Of a stretch of 64,000 nucleotides of DNA, positions 52,262 through 61,231 are shown piece after piece. This stretch comes from Actinophytocola xinjiangensis. GTDB taxonomy: Bacteria > Actinomycetota > Actinomycetes > Mycobacteriales > Pseudonocardiaceae. A model generated the notes under the pieces. That model ran no database searches. It was not told the DNA's origin and saw nothing but the letters and a program-made list of their open reading frames with translations. The DNA is taken from positions 124,001 to 188,000 of the forward strand of contig NZ_MSIF01000008.1 in NCBI RefSeq assembly GCF_001921215.1, read 5' to 3'. Within the stretch, counting starts at the first letter, position 1; each line of letters opens with the position of its first letter. Made by a program: the position numbers and the translations under genes.

Positions 52262-53313
52262 CGGGCACTCCCCAGGGCGGTCAGCGGGTCGACGGCGGTG
52301 ATCCGGCGGACCGACAGCGCCGCCCCCGCCATCCCGAGCACGATCATCACGGCGGCCGGCACGAGAACGGTCCTCGGCGTGAGCAGGAACGGAACGGTGT
52401 CGGCCAGGGCGGCGCCGAGACCGGCGGCGAGCCCGGAGCCGATGACGGTACCGCCGGCCAGCAGGACGGCGGCCTGGCCGAGCGCGTCGCGCAGCAGGGT
52501 GGCGGTGGTGGCGCCCAGGGCCTTGAGGATCGCGATGTCGGCGCCGCGCTGGATCGTCCACACGGTGAAGAACGCGCCGACGACCAGTGCGGAGATCGCG
52601 AACAGGAAGCCGCGCATCAGTTGCAGGGAGCCGTTCTCGGCGCTGTAGGAGCCGATGGCCGACAGCGAGTCGTCCCGCTCGACGGTCATGGTGCCCGCGG
52701 CCCGGTCGGCGGTCGCGGTGTCGGCGCCGGAGGTTCTCAGGGCGATGACCGTCGCGAAGGGACCGTCGGGCGGCGCGGTCCGCTGCCAGGTGTCCAGGCT
52801 GGTCCACACGACCGGGGTGTGGCTGAAGGAGGCGTCGCCGGTGACCGAGGCGACGGTGAGCCGCTGGCCGGCGAGGGTGAGGGTGTCGCCGGCGGTGAGG
52901 CCGAGGTCGGCGGCGGCGGAGTGGGACAGCACCACGGCGTGGTCGGTGAGCCGGTCGCTGTCGGGGGCCAGGTCCGAGCCGGGCCGGACGCCGAAGGCGC
53001 AGACGCCGACACCGCGACCGCCGGCGGTGGCCCGGGTGGTGGTGACGCCCAGCGGTTCGGCGGCCTCGACCCCGGGGGTCCGCGTCCACCGCCGCCACTG
53101 CCCCTCGGTGACGGTGGAGTTGGCGTAGGACAGTTCACCGCCGAAGGCGATCCGGTCGGCGGGCAGGCCGGTGACGGCCGAGACGTTCTGCCGGCCGAGG
53201 CCGGCGGTCAGCCCGGACAGCAGCCCCACCAGCAGGGTGATGAGCACGATGACGGTGCCCATCAGGGCGAAGCGCCCCTTGGCGAACCTCAGGTCCCTCC
53301 AGGCGACGAACAC
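52258..53313 (-). CDS. FtsX-like ABC permease
   Basis: 351 aa with four membrane helices: one near the N-terminus (17-39), then a large extracytoplasmic domain (45-235), and three at the C-terminus (240-340), the MacB/FtsX layout. GTG start; AAGGAC 11 bases upstream. First gene of the two-gene exporter operon. It is divergent from the sensor kinase gene, a common arrangement in antibiotic- or envelope-stress-responsive systems. Confidence 0.92.
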   Translation of the reverse strand: MFVAWRDLRFAKGRFALMGTVIVLITLLVGLLSGLTAGLGRQNVSAVTGLPADRIAFGGELSYANSTVTEGQWRRWTRTPGVEAAEPLGVTTTRATAGGRGVGVCAFGVRPGSDLAPDSDRLTDHAVVLSHSAAADLGLTAGDTLTLAGQRLTVASVTGDASFSHTPVVWTSLDTWQRTAPPDGPFATVIALRTSGADTATADRAAGTMTVERDDSLSAIGSYSAENGSLQLMRGFLFAISALVVGAFFTVWTIQRGADIAILKALGATTATLLRDALGQAAVLLAGGTVIGSGLAAGLGAALADTVPFLLTPRTVLVPAAVMIVLGMAGAALSVRRITAVDPLTALGSAR

Positions 53314-53446
53314 GGCGGTGACCGTCCTTTCCGGTCGCGGATCGGTAGGACTTCACCGTCCCCGCTGGACGGTGGGCCGCGCATCCCGCTCAGGACGGCA
53401 TCGGAGTTGTCACTTTCGACAGAGGGCGCCGCGCGCCCCGGTCCGT

Positions 53447-54664
53447 ATGCTGGACGCCATTGTGGACAGCACGGCGGACATCACGGCTCCCGTTCCGACC
53501 CCGGCGATCCGGGCCATGGCCTGGGGCCCGCACCTGCTGATCGTCGGGCTGCTCGCGCTGGCCTCGGTGCGCGCCGTGCTCGACCGCCAGCCGCACGCCG
53601 GGGCGACCGTCGCGGTGGCGGCGGCGGGCGCGGCGGCGGCGGTGACCGGGGCGCTGGTGACGCGCCGGGCGGCGGCGTGGTGGCTGGGCGTGATCGGCGT
53701 CTGCTGGCTGGCGTTGCTGGTCCTGTCGGCCGACGGTGTGTGGGTGGCGTTCCCGCTGTACTTTCTGCAGCTCGATCTGCTGCCACGCCGCACCGGCCTG
53801 GTCGCCGTGGCCGCGACGACCCTGCTGGCGGTCGGCGCGTTCGCCGCGCACACCGGTTCGCTCACCGCCGCCGTCGTGATCGGCCCGGTGCTCGGCGCGG
53901 CGGTCGCTGTCACGGTCGTGTGGGGCTACCAGGCGCTGTACCGGGAGAGTGAGCAGCGCCGCCGGCTGATCGAGGAACTCACCGCCACCCGCGCCGACCT
54001 GTCCCGCGCCCAGCACACGGCCGGCGCCCTGGCCGAGCGGGAACGTCTGGCCCGCGAGATCCACGACACCCTCGCGCAGGGCCTGTCGAGCATCCAGTTG
54101 CTGCTGCGCGCCGCCGAACGCGCCCTGCCCGCCGCGCCGGACACCGCGCTGCGCCACGTCGTCCAGGCCCGCCAGGCGGCGGTGGACGACCTGGCCGAGG
54201 CCCGCCGGTTCGTCGCCGCCCTCACCCCACCCGCCCTGGACGACGCGACCCTGGCCGGCGCGCTCGACCGGCTGTGTGCCACCACCAGCGTCCGGTACCC
54301 GCTCACCGCGCGGTTCCACCTCACCGGGACCCCGGTGCCGTTGCCGACCGCGCACGAGGTCGGCCTGCTGCGGATCGCCCAGTCGGCCCTCACCAACACC
54401 GTCCGCCACGCCCGCGCCACCACCGCCGAGGTCACTCTCGGCTACCACGGCGACCGGGTGGTCCTGGAGGTCACCGACGACGGGACCGGTTTCGACCCCG
54501 ATGGCCTGCCGGCCCCCGACCCGGCGAGCGGCGGTTTCGGCCTGGCCGCCATGCGCTCCCGCGCGCACGCCCTCGGCGGCACCCTGACCGTCGGGTCCAC
54601 CCCCGGCCACGGCACCACCCTGACCGCCCGACTTCCGCTCGACGAGACCGAGGCCCGCCGGTGA
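53447..54664 (+). CDS. NarL-type sensor histidine kinase
   Basis: 405 aa. About four to six membrane helices in residues 20-165 with short loops and no large external domain, so it senses within the membrane or through a partner. HisKA_3 dimerisation domain with phospho-acceptor His206 (AREIHDTLAQG); HATPase_c with NTVRHA, VTDDGTGFD and GFGLAAMRSRA. ATG 53447 has no ribosome site and could be leaderless; GTG 53462 is possible. The stop overlaps the response regulator start (GTGA). Probable control of the divergent ABC exporter. Confidence 0.92.
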   Translation: MLDAIVDSTADITAPVPTPAIRAMAWGPHLLIVGLLALASVRAVLDRQPHAGATVAVAAAGAAAAVTGALVTRRAAAWWLGVIGVCWLALLVLSADGVWVAFPLYFLQLDLLPRRTGLVAVAATTLLAVGAFAAHTGSLTAAVVIGPVLGAAVAVTVVWGYQALYRESEQRRRLIEELTATRADLSRAQHTAGALAERERLAREIHDTLAQGLSSIQLLLRAAERALPAAPDTALRHVVQARQAAVDDLAEARRFVAALTPPALDDATLAGALDRLCATTSVRYPLTARFHLTGTPVPLPTAHEVGLLRIAQSALTNTVRHARATTAEVTLGYHGDRVVLEVTDDGTGFDPDGLPAPDPASGGFGLAAMRSRAHALGGTLTVGSTPGHGTTLTARLPLDETEARR

Positions 54665-55296
54665 CCGACACCCCCATCCGTCTGCTGCTGGCCGACGACC
54701 ACCCGATTGTCCGGGCCGGGCTGCGTGCCGTGCTGGAGACCGAACCCGGCCTGGCCGTGGTGGCCGAGGCGGCGACGGCCGCGCAAGCCGTCGACCGGGC
54801 GCTGCGCGGCGACATCGACGTCGTGCTGATGGACCTGCGGTTCGGCTCGGGTATGGGTGGCGCCGAGGCGACCGCGCGGATCACCGCCCGGCCGGACGCC
54901 CCGCGCGTGCTGGTCGTCACCACCTACGACTCCGACGCGGACACCCTGCCGGCCATCGAGGCCGGTGCCACCGGCTACCTGCTCAAGGACGCCCCGCCCG
55001 AGGATCTGGTGGCGGCGGTGCGCACGGCCGCCGCCGGCCGCACCACCCTGGCGCCGACGGTGGCGGACCGCCTGTTGCACCGGCTGCGCAGCCCCGCCAC
55101 CACCCTGACCCGACGCGAGACCGACGTCCTGCTGCTGGTGGCCGACGGGCTGTCCAACCAGGCCATCGCCCGTCGCCTGCACCTCACCGAGGGCACCGTG
55201 AAGTCCCACCTGGTGCGGGTGTTCGGCAAACTCGGCGTCGACTCACGCACGGCCGCCGTGGCGACGGCCACCGACCTGGGCCTGATCCGCCGCTGA
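54661..55296 (+). CDS. NarL/LuxR-family response regulator
   Basis: 211 aa. Receiver domain 5-120 with phospho-acceptor Asp58 (VVLMDLR) and conserved Lys109 (YLLKDA). LuxR helix-turn-helix at 145-205 (LTRRETDVLLLVADGLSNQAIARRLHLTEGTVKSHL). The GTG start overlaps the kinase stop. Cognate partner of the kinase; likely target is the divergent ABC exporter. Confidence 0.95.
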   Translation: MTDTPIRLLLADDHPIVRAGLRAVLETEPGLAVVAEAATAAQAVDRALRGDIDVVLMDLRFGSGMGGAEATARITARPDAPRVLVVTTYDSDADTLPAIEAGATGYLLKDAPPEDLVAAVRTAAAGRTTLAPTVADRLLHRLRSPATTLTRRETDVLLLVADGLSNQAIARRLHLTEGTVKSHLVRVFGKLGVDSRTAAVATATDLGLIRR

Positions 55297-55322
55297 GGCC
55301 CCCCGAGAACCACCCAGCCCGG

Positions 55323-56093
55323 TCACGCGTCCACCAGTCCCTTCAGGAACGACCGGTATCCCTCGACGCCCAGTTCCTCCCACGCCTGGGTCCCCGCCGT
55401 TCCCACGATGGCGATGTCGGCGGAATGTTCCCTGGCCACCCGAACGTCCTTCGCCGTTCGGATTCCGAAGCCCAGTCCCAGCGGCAACGGTGTGGCCTCC
55501 CGGCAGCGGCGCAGGAACTCCGCGACTCCCTGGGAGAGATCGGTCTGGCGCCCGGTGACCCCGGTCCGCGCCGTGCAGTAGAGAAACCCGGAGGCCTGTC
55601 GCCCGATCTGGGCCAACCGCTCGGGGGAGTTGGTCGGGGTCATCGTGAGGATCGGGTCCAGTCCGCAGTCCCGCGCCAGGGTGTTCAGGTCGACGGCTTC
55701 CTCCGGTGGCAGATCAGGAATGATGAAACCCGACAATCCGGCTTCCGCCAACCGGGAGCAGAACGCCTCCGCCCCCATCCGGAAGACACTGTTGTAGTAC
55801 CCCATGAACACCACCGGAAAACCGATCCGCGCGGCCCGCGAGGCGAACGAGAAATACGTCGACCACGACACGCCCGCCTGGATCGCGTCGTGGTTGGCCT
55901 TCACGAACCGGGGGCCGTCGGCGATGGGCTCGGAGAACGGCAGTTGGAGTTCCACGAGGTCCACCCCCGCCTGGTTCATCGCCTCCAGCATCGCCCAGTT
56001 GTCCTCGAGAGACGGATAGCCGACGACCAGGTGCGTCATCAGCAGGATCGGCTTGCGCTCCAACCCCCGCCGGAGTACACCTTCCAGGCTCAT
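55323..56093 (-). CDS. trpA: Divergent tryptophan synthase alpha-like protein
   Basis: 256 aa TIM barrel that splits indole-3-glycerol phosphate. Catalytic Glu48 and Asp59 are kept, but the active loop reads VELQLPFSEPIADGP, where housekeeping enzymes have VELGxPFSDPxADGP; the next loop is YCTARTGVTG in place of YxxSRxGVTG. It overlaps the trpB-like gene by four bases. No trpC, trpD or trpE nearby, so this is a trpBA pair outside a full operon. It may supply indole or tryptophan for a secondary product, or serve as the only copy; the divergent loops favour the former. Confidence 0.9.
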   Translation of the reverse strand: MSLEGVLRRGLERKPILLMTHLVVGYPSLEDNWAMLEAMNQAGVDLVELQLPFSEPIADGPRFVKANHDAIQAGVSWSTYFSFASRAARIGFPVVFMGYYNSVFRMGAEAFCSRLAEAGLSGFIIPDLPPEEAVDLNTLARDCGLDPILTMTPTNSPERLAQIGRQASGFLYCTARTGVTGRQTDLSQGVAEFLRRCREATPLPLGLGFGIRTAKDVRVAREHSADIAIVGTAGTQAWEELGVEGYRSFLKGLVDA

Positions 56094-57346
56094 CTCGCGT
56101 ACCTCGCCGCCGTCTGCCCGATGAAGTCCTTCCAGTCCTCGTCGTCCAGCGCGTCGGCGACGGTGAAGATGTCCTTGTCCCCCCGCCCCGACTGGTTGAC
56201 CAGGATCGCCGACGTGTCCGCGAGGGTCGGTGCCTCCCGGAACGCCGCGACGAACGCGTGGGCGCTCTCCAACGCGGGAATGATCCCCTCCTTGCGCATG
56301 GTGAGCCGCAACGCCTCGACGACCTCGGCGTCGGTGGCTGACTCGAACCGGACGCGTCCCCGCTGGTGCAGGTCGGCCAGCATCGGCCCGATGCCGATGT
56401 AGTCCAAGCCCGCCGCGACCGAGTGGGTGTGGCGCATCAGCCCCTCCTCGTTCTGCAGGAACACCGTCTTGTAGCCCTGCGCCACCCCGGGACTGCCCTG
56501 CCCGCCGGCCAGGCGCGCGGCGTGCTCACCGGTCTCGACGCCCTTGCCGCCGGCCTCCACCCCCACCAACTCGGTCTCCGGGTCGTCGAGGAAACCGGTG
56601 AAGATGCCGGAGGCGTTCGAGCCGCCGCCGACGCACGCGTACACCCGGCTCGGCAGCTGGCCGGCGACCGCCAGCATCTGCGCGCGCGCCTCCTGACCGA
56701 TGATCGACTGGAAGTAGGTCACCAGCTGTGGGAACGGATGCGGCCCGCACACCGTGCCCATCACGTAGTGGGTGTCGGCCATCGAGTCGGCCCAGTCGCG
56801 CAGGCACGCGTTCATCGCGTCCTTGAGGGTCCGCGTGCCGTCGGTGACCGACACGACCTCGGCGCCGAGCTGGCGCATCCAGAACACGTTCGGATGCTGG
56901 CGGGCGACGTCCACCTCGCCCATGTAGATCGTGCAGTCCAGGCCGAGACGCGCGGCCATGGTCGCCGTGGCGACGCCGTGCTGGCCGGCGCCGGTCTCCG
57001 CGATCACCCGGCGTTTGCCCATCCGCTGGACGAGCAGCCCCTGGCCCATCACGTTGTTCGCCTTGTGCGCGCCGGTGTGGTTCAGGTCCTCGCGTTTGAC
57101 GTAGATCCGCGCACCGCCGAAAGTCCTACTGAGATTGTCGCAATAGGTCACCGGGGTCGGACGTCCGCCGTAGCTGGTCGTCACGTCGACATAGGACTGC
57201 CAGAACGTCTCGTCGCGGCGCGCGCTGTCGAAGGTCGCACGCAGCTCGGCGAACGTCTCGTGGAGCATTTCCGGGATGAACGCGCCGCCGAAGTCCCCGA
57301 AGTAGCCTCCGCGCCCCGGGGAGGGCAGCTCTGGTGGGAGATTAAT
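56090..57346 (-). CDS. trpB: Tryptophan synthase beta-like protein with non-canonical start
   Basis: 418 aa PLP enzyme. Lys95 (NHTGAHKANN) binds PLP; GGGSNASGIF holds its phosphate. The first ATG (57268) is too late: conserved beta-subunit sequence GYFGDFGGAFIPE is encoded in frame before it. No ATG, GTG or TTG exists between that block and the stop at 57382. The best start is ATT 57346 with GAGG eight bases upstream; CTG 57352 is the alternative. Poor initiation could limit expression. The stop overlaps the trpA-like start (ATGA). It is divergent from the MFS transporter. Confidence 0.88.
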   Translation of the reverse strand: MNLPPELPSPGRGGYFGDFGGAFIPEMLHETFAELRATFDSARRDETFWQSYVDVTTSYGGRPTPVTYCDNLSRTFGGARIYVKREDLNHTGAHKANNVMGQGLLVQRMGKRRVIAETGAGQHGVATATMAARLGLDCTIYMGEVDVARQHPNVFWMRQLGAEVVSVTDGTRTLKDAMNACLRDWADSMADTHYVMGTVCGPHPFPQLVTYFQSIIGQEARAQMLAVAGQLPSRVYACVGGGSNASGIFTGFLDDPETELVGVEAGGKGVETGEHAARLAGGQGSPGVAQGYKTVFLQNEEGLMRHTHSVAAGLDYIGIGPMLADLHQRGRVRFESATDAEVVEALRLTMRKEGIIPALESAHAFVAAFREAPTLADTSAILVNQSGRGDKDIFTVADALDDEDWKDFIGQTAARYAR

Positions 57347-57485
57347 GGTCAGATCCTCATCAGTCTGGGGTCGATCAAGCTAACACACCGGGGCCTTGTC
57401 GGCAGGTCGCTGCGCGGCCGTCGCGAGCGGCCGCTCGGCCACCAACCCCGGGCGTTCCCCGAAGGCGATTCGAGGGGAACGGCTC

Positions 57486-57536
57486 GTGCGCGATCTGGGC
57501 ATCGACAACCGGATCGACTACGATTTCCTCCAGTGA
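57486..57536 (+). CDS. Possible 16-codon leader ORF coupled to the MFS gene
   Basis: GTG 57486 has GAGGGG nine bases upstream and encodes a 16-residue peptide ending IDYDFLQ. Its TGA overlaps the MFS start as GTGA. It could be a leader that couples or gates MFS translation, or the tail of a decayed gene, since the frame is open back to 57384. No family recognised. Confidence 0.35.
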   Translation: MRDLGIDNRIDYDFLQ

Positions 57537-58768
57537 TCGAGACCGGGACGCCTCCGTCGAAGGGCGTCTGGACGCGGGCCTTCACCCTGTTCTTCGCCGC
57601 CAGGACGGTGTCCATCCTCGGCGACCAGATGCTCATCCCGATCACGGTGACGGTCGCGGTGCTCCAGGCGGGCTACGGCGTCAGCGGTGTCGGCTTCGCG
57701 CTCGCCGCGCACACCGCGCCGCTGGCGGCCTTCGTGATCCTCGGCGGTGTGCTGGTCGACCGGCTCACCCCGATCCGGGTCATGGTCGCCGCGGACCTGG
57801 CGCGGGTGGTGATCCACGCGACGCTGGTGCTCTCGTTCGTCCTCGGCACCCCCGACTTGTGGCTGATCATCACGGTGATGGCGCTCAGCGGCGTGTGCAC
57901 GGCGGCCTTCCAGCCCGGCTACGCCAGCGTGATCCCGAGGGTCGCCGTCGACGTCCAGAAGGCCAACGCGGCGATCCGGGTGGCGGAGGCGCTGGTCGCC
58001 GTCGCCGGTCCGGCCGCCGCCGGCCTGATCCTGAGCGTCGCGCCGGTGTCGGTCGTCCTGGCGATCGACACCGCGACCTACGCCCTCAGCGCGGTGTTCC
58101 TGCTGTTGATGCGGCTGCGGATCCCGCGCCCGGAGTCCACGGCGTCGTTCCGGCGCGATCTCGTCCAGGGGTGGCACGAGTTCCGTTCCCGGCGGTGGCT
58201 GTGGAACGTCATCGTCATCTACATGCTGTTCCAGGTCACGGTGAACGGCCCGTCGCTGACGCTGGGGCCGAGCCTGATCACCCTCGACCACGGCGAACGC
58301 ACCCTCGGGTTCGTCATGGCGACCTTCGGCGCCGGCGCGGTGCTCGGTGGGCTGGCGGCCGCGCGCTTCAGGCCCCGGTACCCGCTGCGCGCCGGTGCGA
58401 TCGCGATGGTCGGCGGCGCGTTCAGCCTGCTGGCGCTGGCGCTGCACCTGCCGCCGCCCCTGATCGCCGCCGGCTACCTGCTGCACGGGGTGGCCGGGGC
58501 GTTCTGGCTGGTCATGTTCCATTCCAGTGTGCAGACCCACATCCCGCCGGACGTGCTGGGCAGGGTGCACGCCTACGACGTCGCCGGGTCGCTGGTGATG
58601 CGGCCGGTGGGCCAGACGGCGGCCGGGCCGGCGGCGCTGTGGGTCGGCGCGGCGCCGGTGCTGTTCTTCTCCACGGCGATGCTGCTGGTCACCGTCGGTC
58701 TGCTGCTCGCCGCCCCGGCCGTTCGTGGCCTGCGCAACCTCCGGCCCGGTCGGTCGGAAATCGGGTGA
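57533..58768 (+). CDS. MFS exporter
   Basis: 411 aa with 12 predicted membrane helices, MFS_3/enterobactin-exporter-like. Visible: LFFAARTVSILGDQMLIPI (helix 1), GGVLVDRLTPIRVM (loop 2-3 motif A variant), LVQGWHEFRSRRWLW at the central loop. The GTG start has no ribosome site of its own; it overlaps the stop of the short upstream ORF, so coupled translation is plausible. Divergent from trpB-trpA and therefore likely to export the product of this region. Confidence 0.9.
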   Translation: MIETGTPPSKGVWTRAFTLFFAARTVSILGDQMLIPITVTVAVLQAGYGVSGVGFALAAHTAPLAAFVILGGVLVDRLTPIRVMVAADLARVVIHATLVLSFVLGTPDLWLIITVMALSGVCTAAFQPGYASVIPRVAVDVQKANAAIRVAEALVAVAGPAAAGLILSVAPVSVVLAIDTATYALSAVFLLLMRLRIPRPESTASFRRDLVQGWHEFRSRRWLWNVIVIYMLFQVTVNGPSLTLGPSLITLDHGERTLGFVMATFGAGAVLGGLAAARFRPRYPLRAGAIAMVGGAFSLLALALHLPPPLIAAGYLLHGVAGAFWLVMFHSSVQTHIPPDVLGRVHAYDVAGSLVMRPVGQTAAGPAALWVGAAPVLFFSTAMLLVTVGLLLAAPAVRGLRNLRPGRSEIG

Positions 58769-58814
58769 AACGTGCCGGTGATGGCGACCGACTCCCCTGG
58801 AGAGTCAGCCGTTC

Positions 58815-61109
58815 GTGGTCGACCGGATGGGGTGTCACGTGGGTTTTTTCGCGCGCCCGAGAACCGCTGTTGTGCTCGCGGTCGGGTTGGTTGCCAGTGG
58901 GGTCATGGCCATCGCGCCGACGGTGGCGGGGGCGGCGGTGCCCAGCGGGTTCACCGACACGGCGGTGATCAGCGGGCTCAGTTCCCCGACCAACGCGGTG
59001 TTCGCCGCCGACGGGCGGGTGTTCGTGAGCGAGAAGAGCGGGCTGGTCAAGACGTTCGACTCGCTGGCCGACACGACGGCGACGGTCACCGCCGACCTGC
59101 GGACCCAGGTGCAGGACTTCTGGGACCGGGGGCTGCTGGGTCTCGCCCTCGATCCCGGCTATCCGGCGCGTCCCTACCTGTACGTGCTCTACACCTACGA
59201 CGCCGAGCCGGGCGGCACCGCGCCGAGGTGGGGTGACCAGTGCCCGTCGCCGCCGGGGGCGACCGAGCAGGGGTGTCTGGTGACCGGCCGGCTGTCGCGG
59301 TTGACGCTGGGCGCCGACGGGGTCGCGACCGGGGCGGAGCAGGTGCTGATCACCGACTGGTGCCAGCAGTACCCGTCGCACTCCGTCGGTTCGGTGGCGT
59401 TCGGGCCGGACGGGGCGCTCTACGTCGGCGGCGGCGACGGGGCCAGCTTCAACTTCGCCGACTGGGGGCAGCGCGGCAACCCGTGCGCGGACCCGCCGGG
59501 ACCGGCCGGGGCCGACCTCGCGCCGCCGGACGCGCGGGGTGGGGCGCTGCGCTCGCAGTCGGTGCGCCGGCCCGCCGGGGAGCCGGTGTCGCTGGACGGC
59601 ACGATCATCCGGGTCGACCCGGACACCGGGGCGCCGCTGGCCGGCAACCCGTTCGCCGGCAGCACGAACGTCAACGCCCGCCGGATCATCGCCTACGGGC
59701 TGCGCAACCAGTTCCGGTTCGCGTTCCGGCCGGGGACCAGTGAGCTGTGGGCCGGCGACGTCGGCTGGAACACCTGGGAGGAGATCAACCGGGTCGCCGA
59801 CGCGACCGACGGCGTCGCCGAGAACTTCGGGTGGCCGTGCTACGAGGGCGCGGCGCGGCAGTCCGGCTACGACGGGGCGAATCTGACGCTGTGCGAGTCG
59901 CTGTACGGCACCGGGCAGACCGCGCCCTACCACGCCTACAACCACAGCGCGTCGGTCGTGACCGGTGACGGCTGCCCCACCGGCGGCTCGTCGGTCAGCG
60001 GGATCGCGTTCGAGCACGACAGCAACTACCCGGCCGCCTACGACGGCGCGCTGTTCTTCGCCGACAGCTCACGCGGGTGCGTGTGGGCCATGCGCCGGGG
60101 TGCGAACGGCCAGCCGGACCCCGGGTCGATCGTGCCGTTCGTGACCGGCGCGAACGTGCCGGTGCAGGTGCTCACCGGGCCCGGCGGCGATCTGTTCTAC
60201 GTGGCGCTGGGCGCCGGGCAGCTGCGGCGGGTGAGCTATCCGGCGGGGACGAACCTGCCGCCGGTCGCGGTGGCCGGCGCCGACCCTGCCTCGGGTGCCG
60301 CGCCGCTCACGGTGACCTTCGACGGCACCGGCTCGTCGGACCCGGAGGGCGCGGCGCTGACCTACGCCTGGGACCTCGACGGCGACGGCTCCCACGACGA
60401 CTCGACGGCCGCGAACCCCACCTGGACCTACCTGACCCAGGAGCAGGTCCAGGTCGGGCTGCGGGTCACCGACCCCGGCGGACTGTCGGACACCACGACG
60501 GTCACCGTGACCGTCGGCGAGCCGCCCGACGACCTGCCGGTGGTGACGATCGACGCCCCGACCACGGCCACCCGGTGGAGCGTCGGCGAGACCATCCCGT
60601 TCGCCGGGCGGGCTGCCGACCCGCAGGACGGCCCGCTGCCGGCCTCGGCGCTGCGCTGGCAGCTGACGTTGCAGCACTGCACGACCCCGACGAACTGTCA
60701 CGCGCACAACGTGCGTTCGTGGGACGGGGTCGCCGCCGGCGACTTCGTCGCACCCGACCACGAGTATCCGTCCTATTTGGACCTGACGTTGTCCGCGACC
60801 GACTCCGACGCCAACACGACGTCGACGACCGTCCGGCTGGACCCGCGCACGGTCGCGCTCACGTTCACGTCGAGCCCGAGCGGGGCGCGGCTGGTGGTCG
60901 GTTCGGTCGAGCAGGTCACGCCGTTCACGCGGACGGTGATCGTCGGGTCGAGCAACTCGGTCAGCGCGCCGAGCCCGCAGAACCTCACCCTGGGTCTGCG
61001 TTTCCGGTTCGCGCGGTGGTCGGACGGCGGCGCGCAGAGCCACAACGTCACCGCGCCGGTGAGCCCGGCGACGTTCCGCGCGACCTACCAACTGTGCCTG
61101 TTCTGCTGA
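58815..61109 (+). CDS. Secreted glucose/sorbosone dehydrogenase-like protein with PKD domain
   Basis: 764 aa. Sec signal peptide (about residues 1-42, ending AGA). Residues 45-480 form a six-bladed GSDH/PQQ sugar-dehydrogenase propeller (RGLLGLALDPGY, SVGSVAFGPDGALYVGGGDG, YGLRNQFRFAFRP, GDVGWNTWEEINRV, FADSSRGCVW). Residues 490-575 are a PKD domain (AGADPASGAAPLTVTFDGTGSSDPEG). The last 180 residues are beta-rich, with a FRFARWSDGG motif. Many cysteines. Start uncertain: GTG 58815 (GGAGAG ten bases upstream) or GTG 58839. PQQ dependence is not proven; many actinobacterial members have no known substrate. Confidence 0.88.
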   Translation: MVDRMGCHVGFFARPRTAVVLAVGLVASGVMAIAPTVAGAAVPSGFTDTAVISGLSSPTNAVFAADGRVFVSEKSGLVKTFDSLADTTATVTADLRTQVQDFWDRGLLGLALDPGYPARPYLYVLYTYDAEPGGTAPRWGDQCPSPPGATEQGCLVTGRLSRLTLGADGVATGAEQVLITDWCQQYPSHSVGSVAFGPDGALYVGGGDGASFNFADWGQRGNPCADPPGPAGADLAPPDARGGALRSQSVRRPAGEPVSLDGTIIRVDPDTGAPLAGNPFAGSTNVNARRIIAYGLRNQFRFAFRPGTSELWAGDVGWNTWEEINRVADATDGVAENFGWPCYEGAARQSGYDGANLTLCESLYGTGQTAPYHAYNHSASVVTGDGCPTGGSSVSGIAFEHDSNYPAAYDGALFFADSSRGCVWAMRRGANGQPDPGSIVPFVTGANVPVQVLTGPGGDLFYVALGAGQLRRVSYPAGTNLPPVAVAGADPASGAAPLTVTFDGTGSSDPEGAALTYAWDLDGDGSHDDSTAANPTWTYLTQEQVQVGLRVTDPGGLSDTTTVTVTVGEPPDDLPVVTIDAPTTATRWSVGETIPFAGRAADPQDGPLPASALRWQLTLQHCTTPTNCHAHNVRSWDGVAAGDFVAPDHEYPSYLDLTLSATDSDANTTSTTVRLDPRTVALTFTSSPSGARLVVGSVEQVTPFTRTVIVGSSNSVSAPSPQNLTLGLRFRFARWSDGGAQSHNVTAPVSPATFRATYQLCLFC

Positions 61110-61231
61110 AACTCGCGAAAGGACATCTCCGTCGAGTGAACTTGGCTGGTCCATCAGGGGGAAAACTACTGCGATCATGAGCGTCTCCGCGCTGTCATGG
61201 TGCCCGTTCATCACGCGCGGCGGAGGAATTG

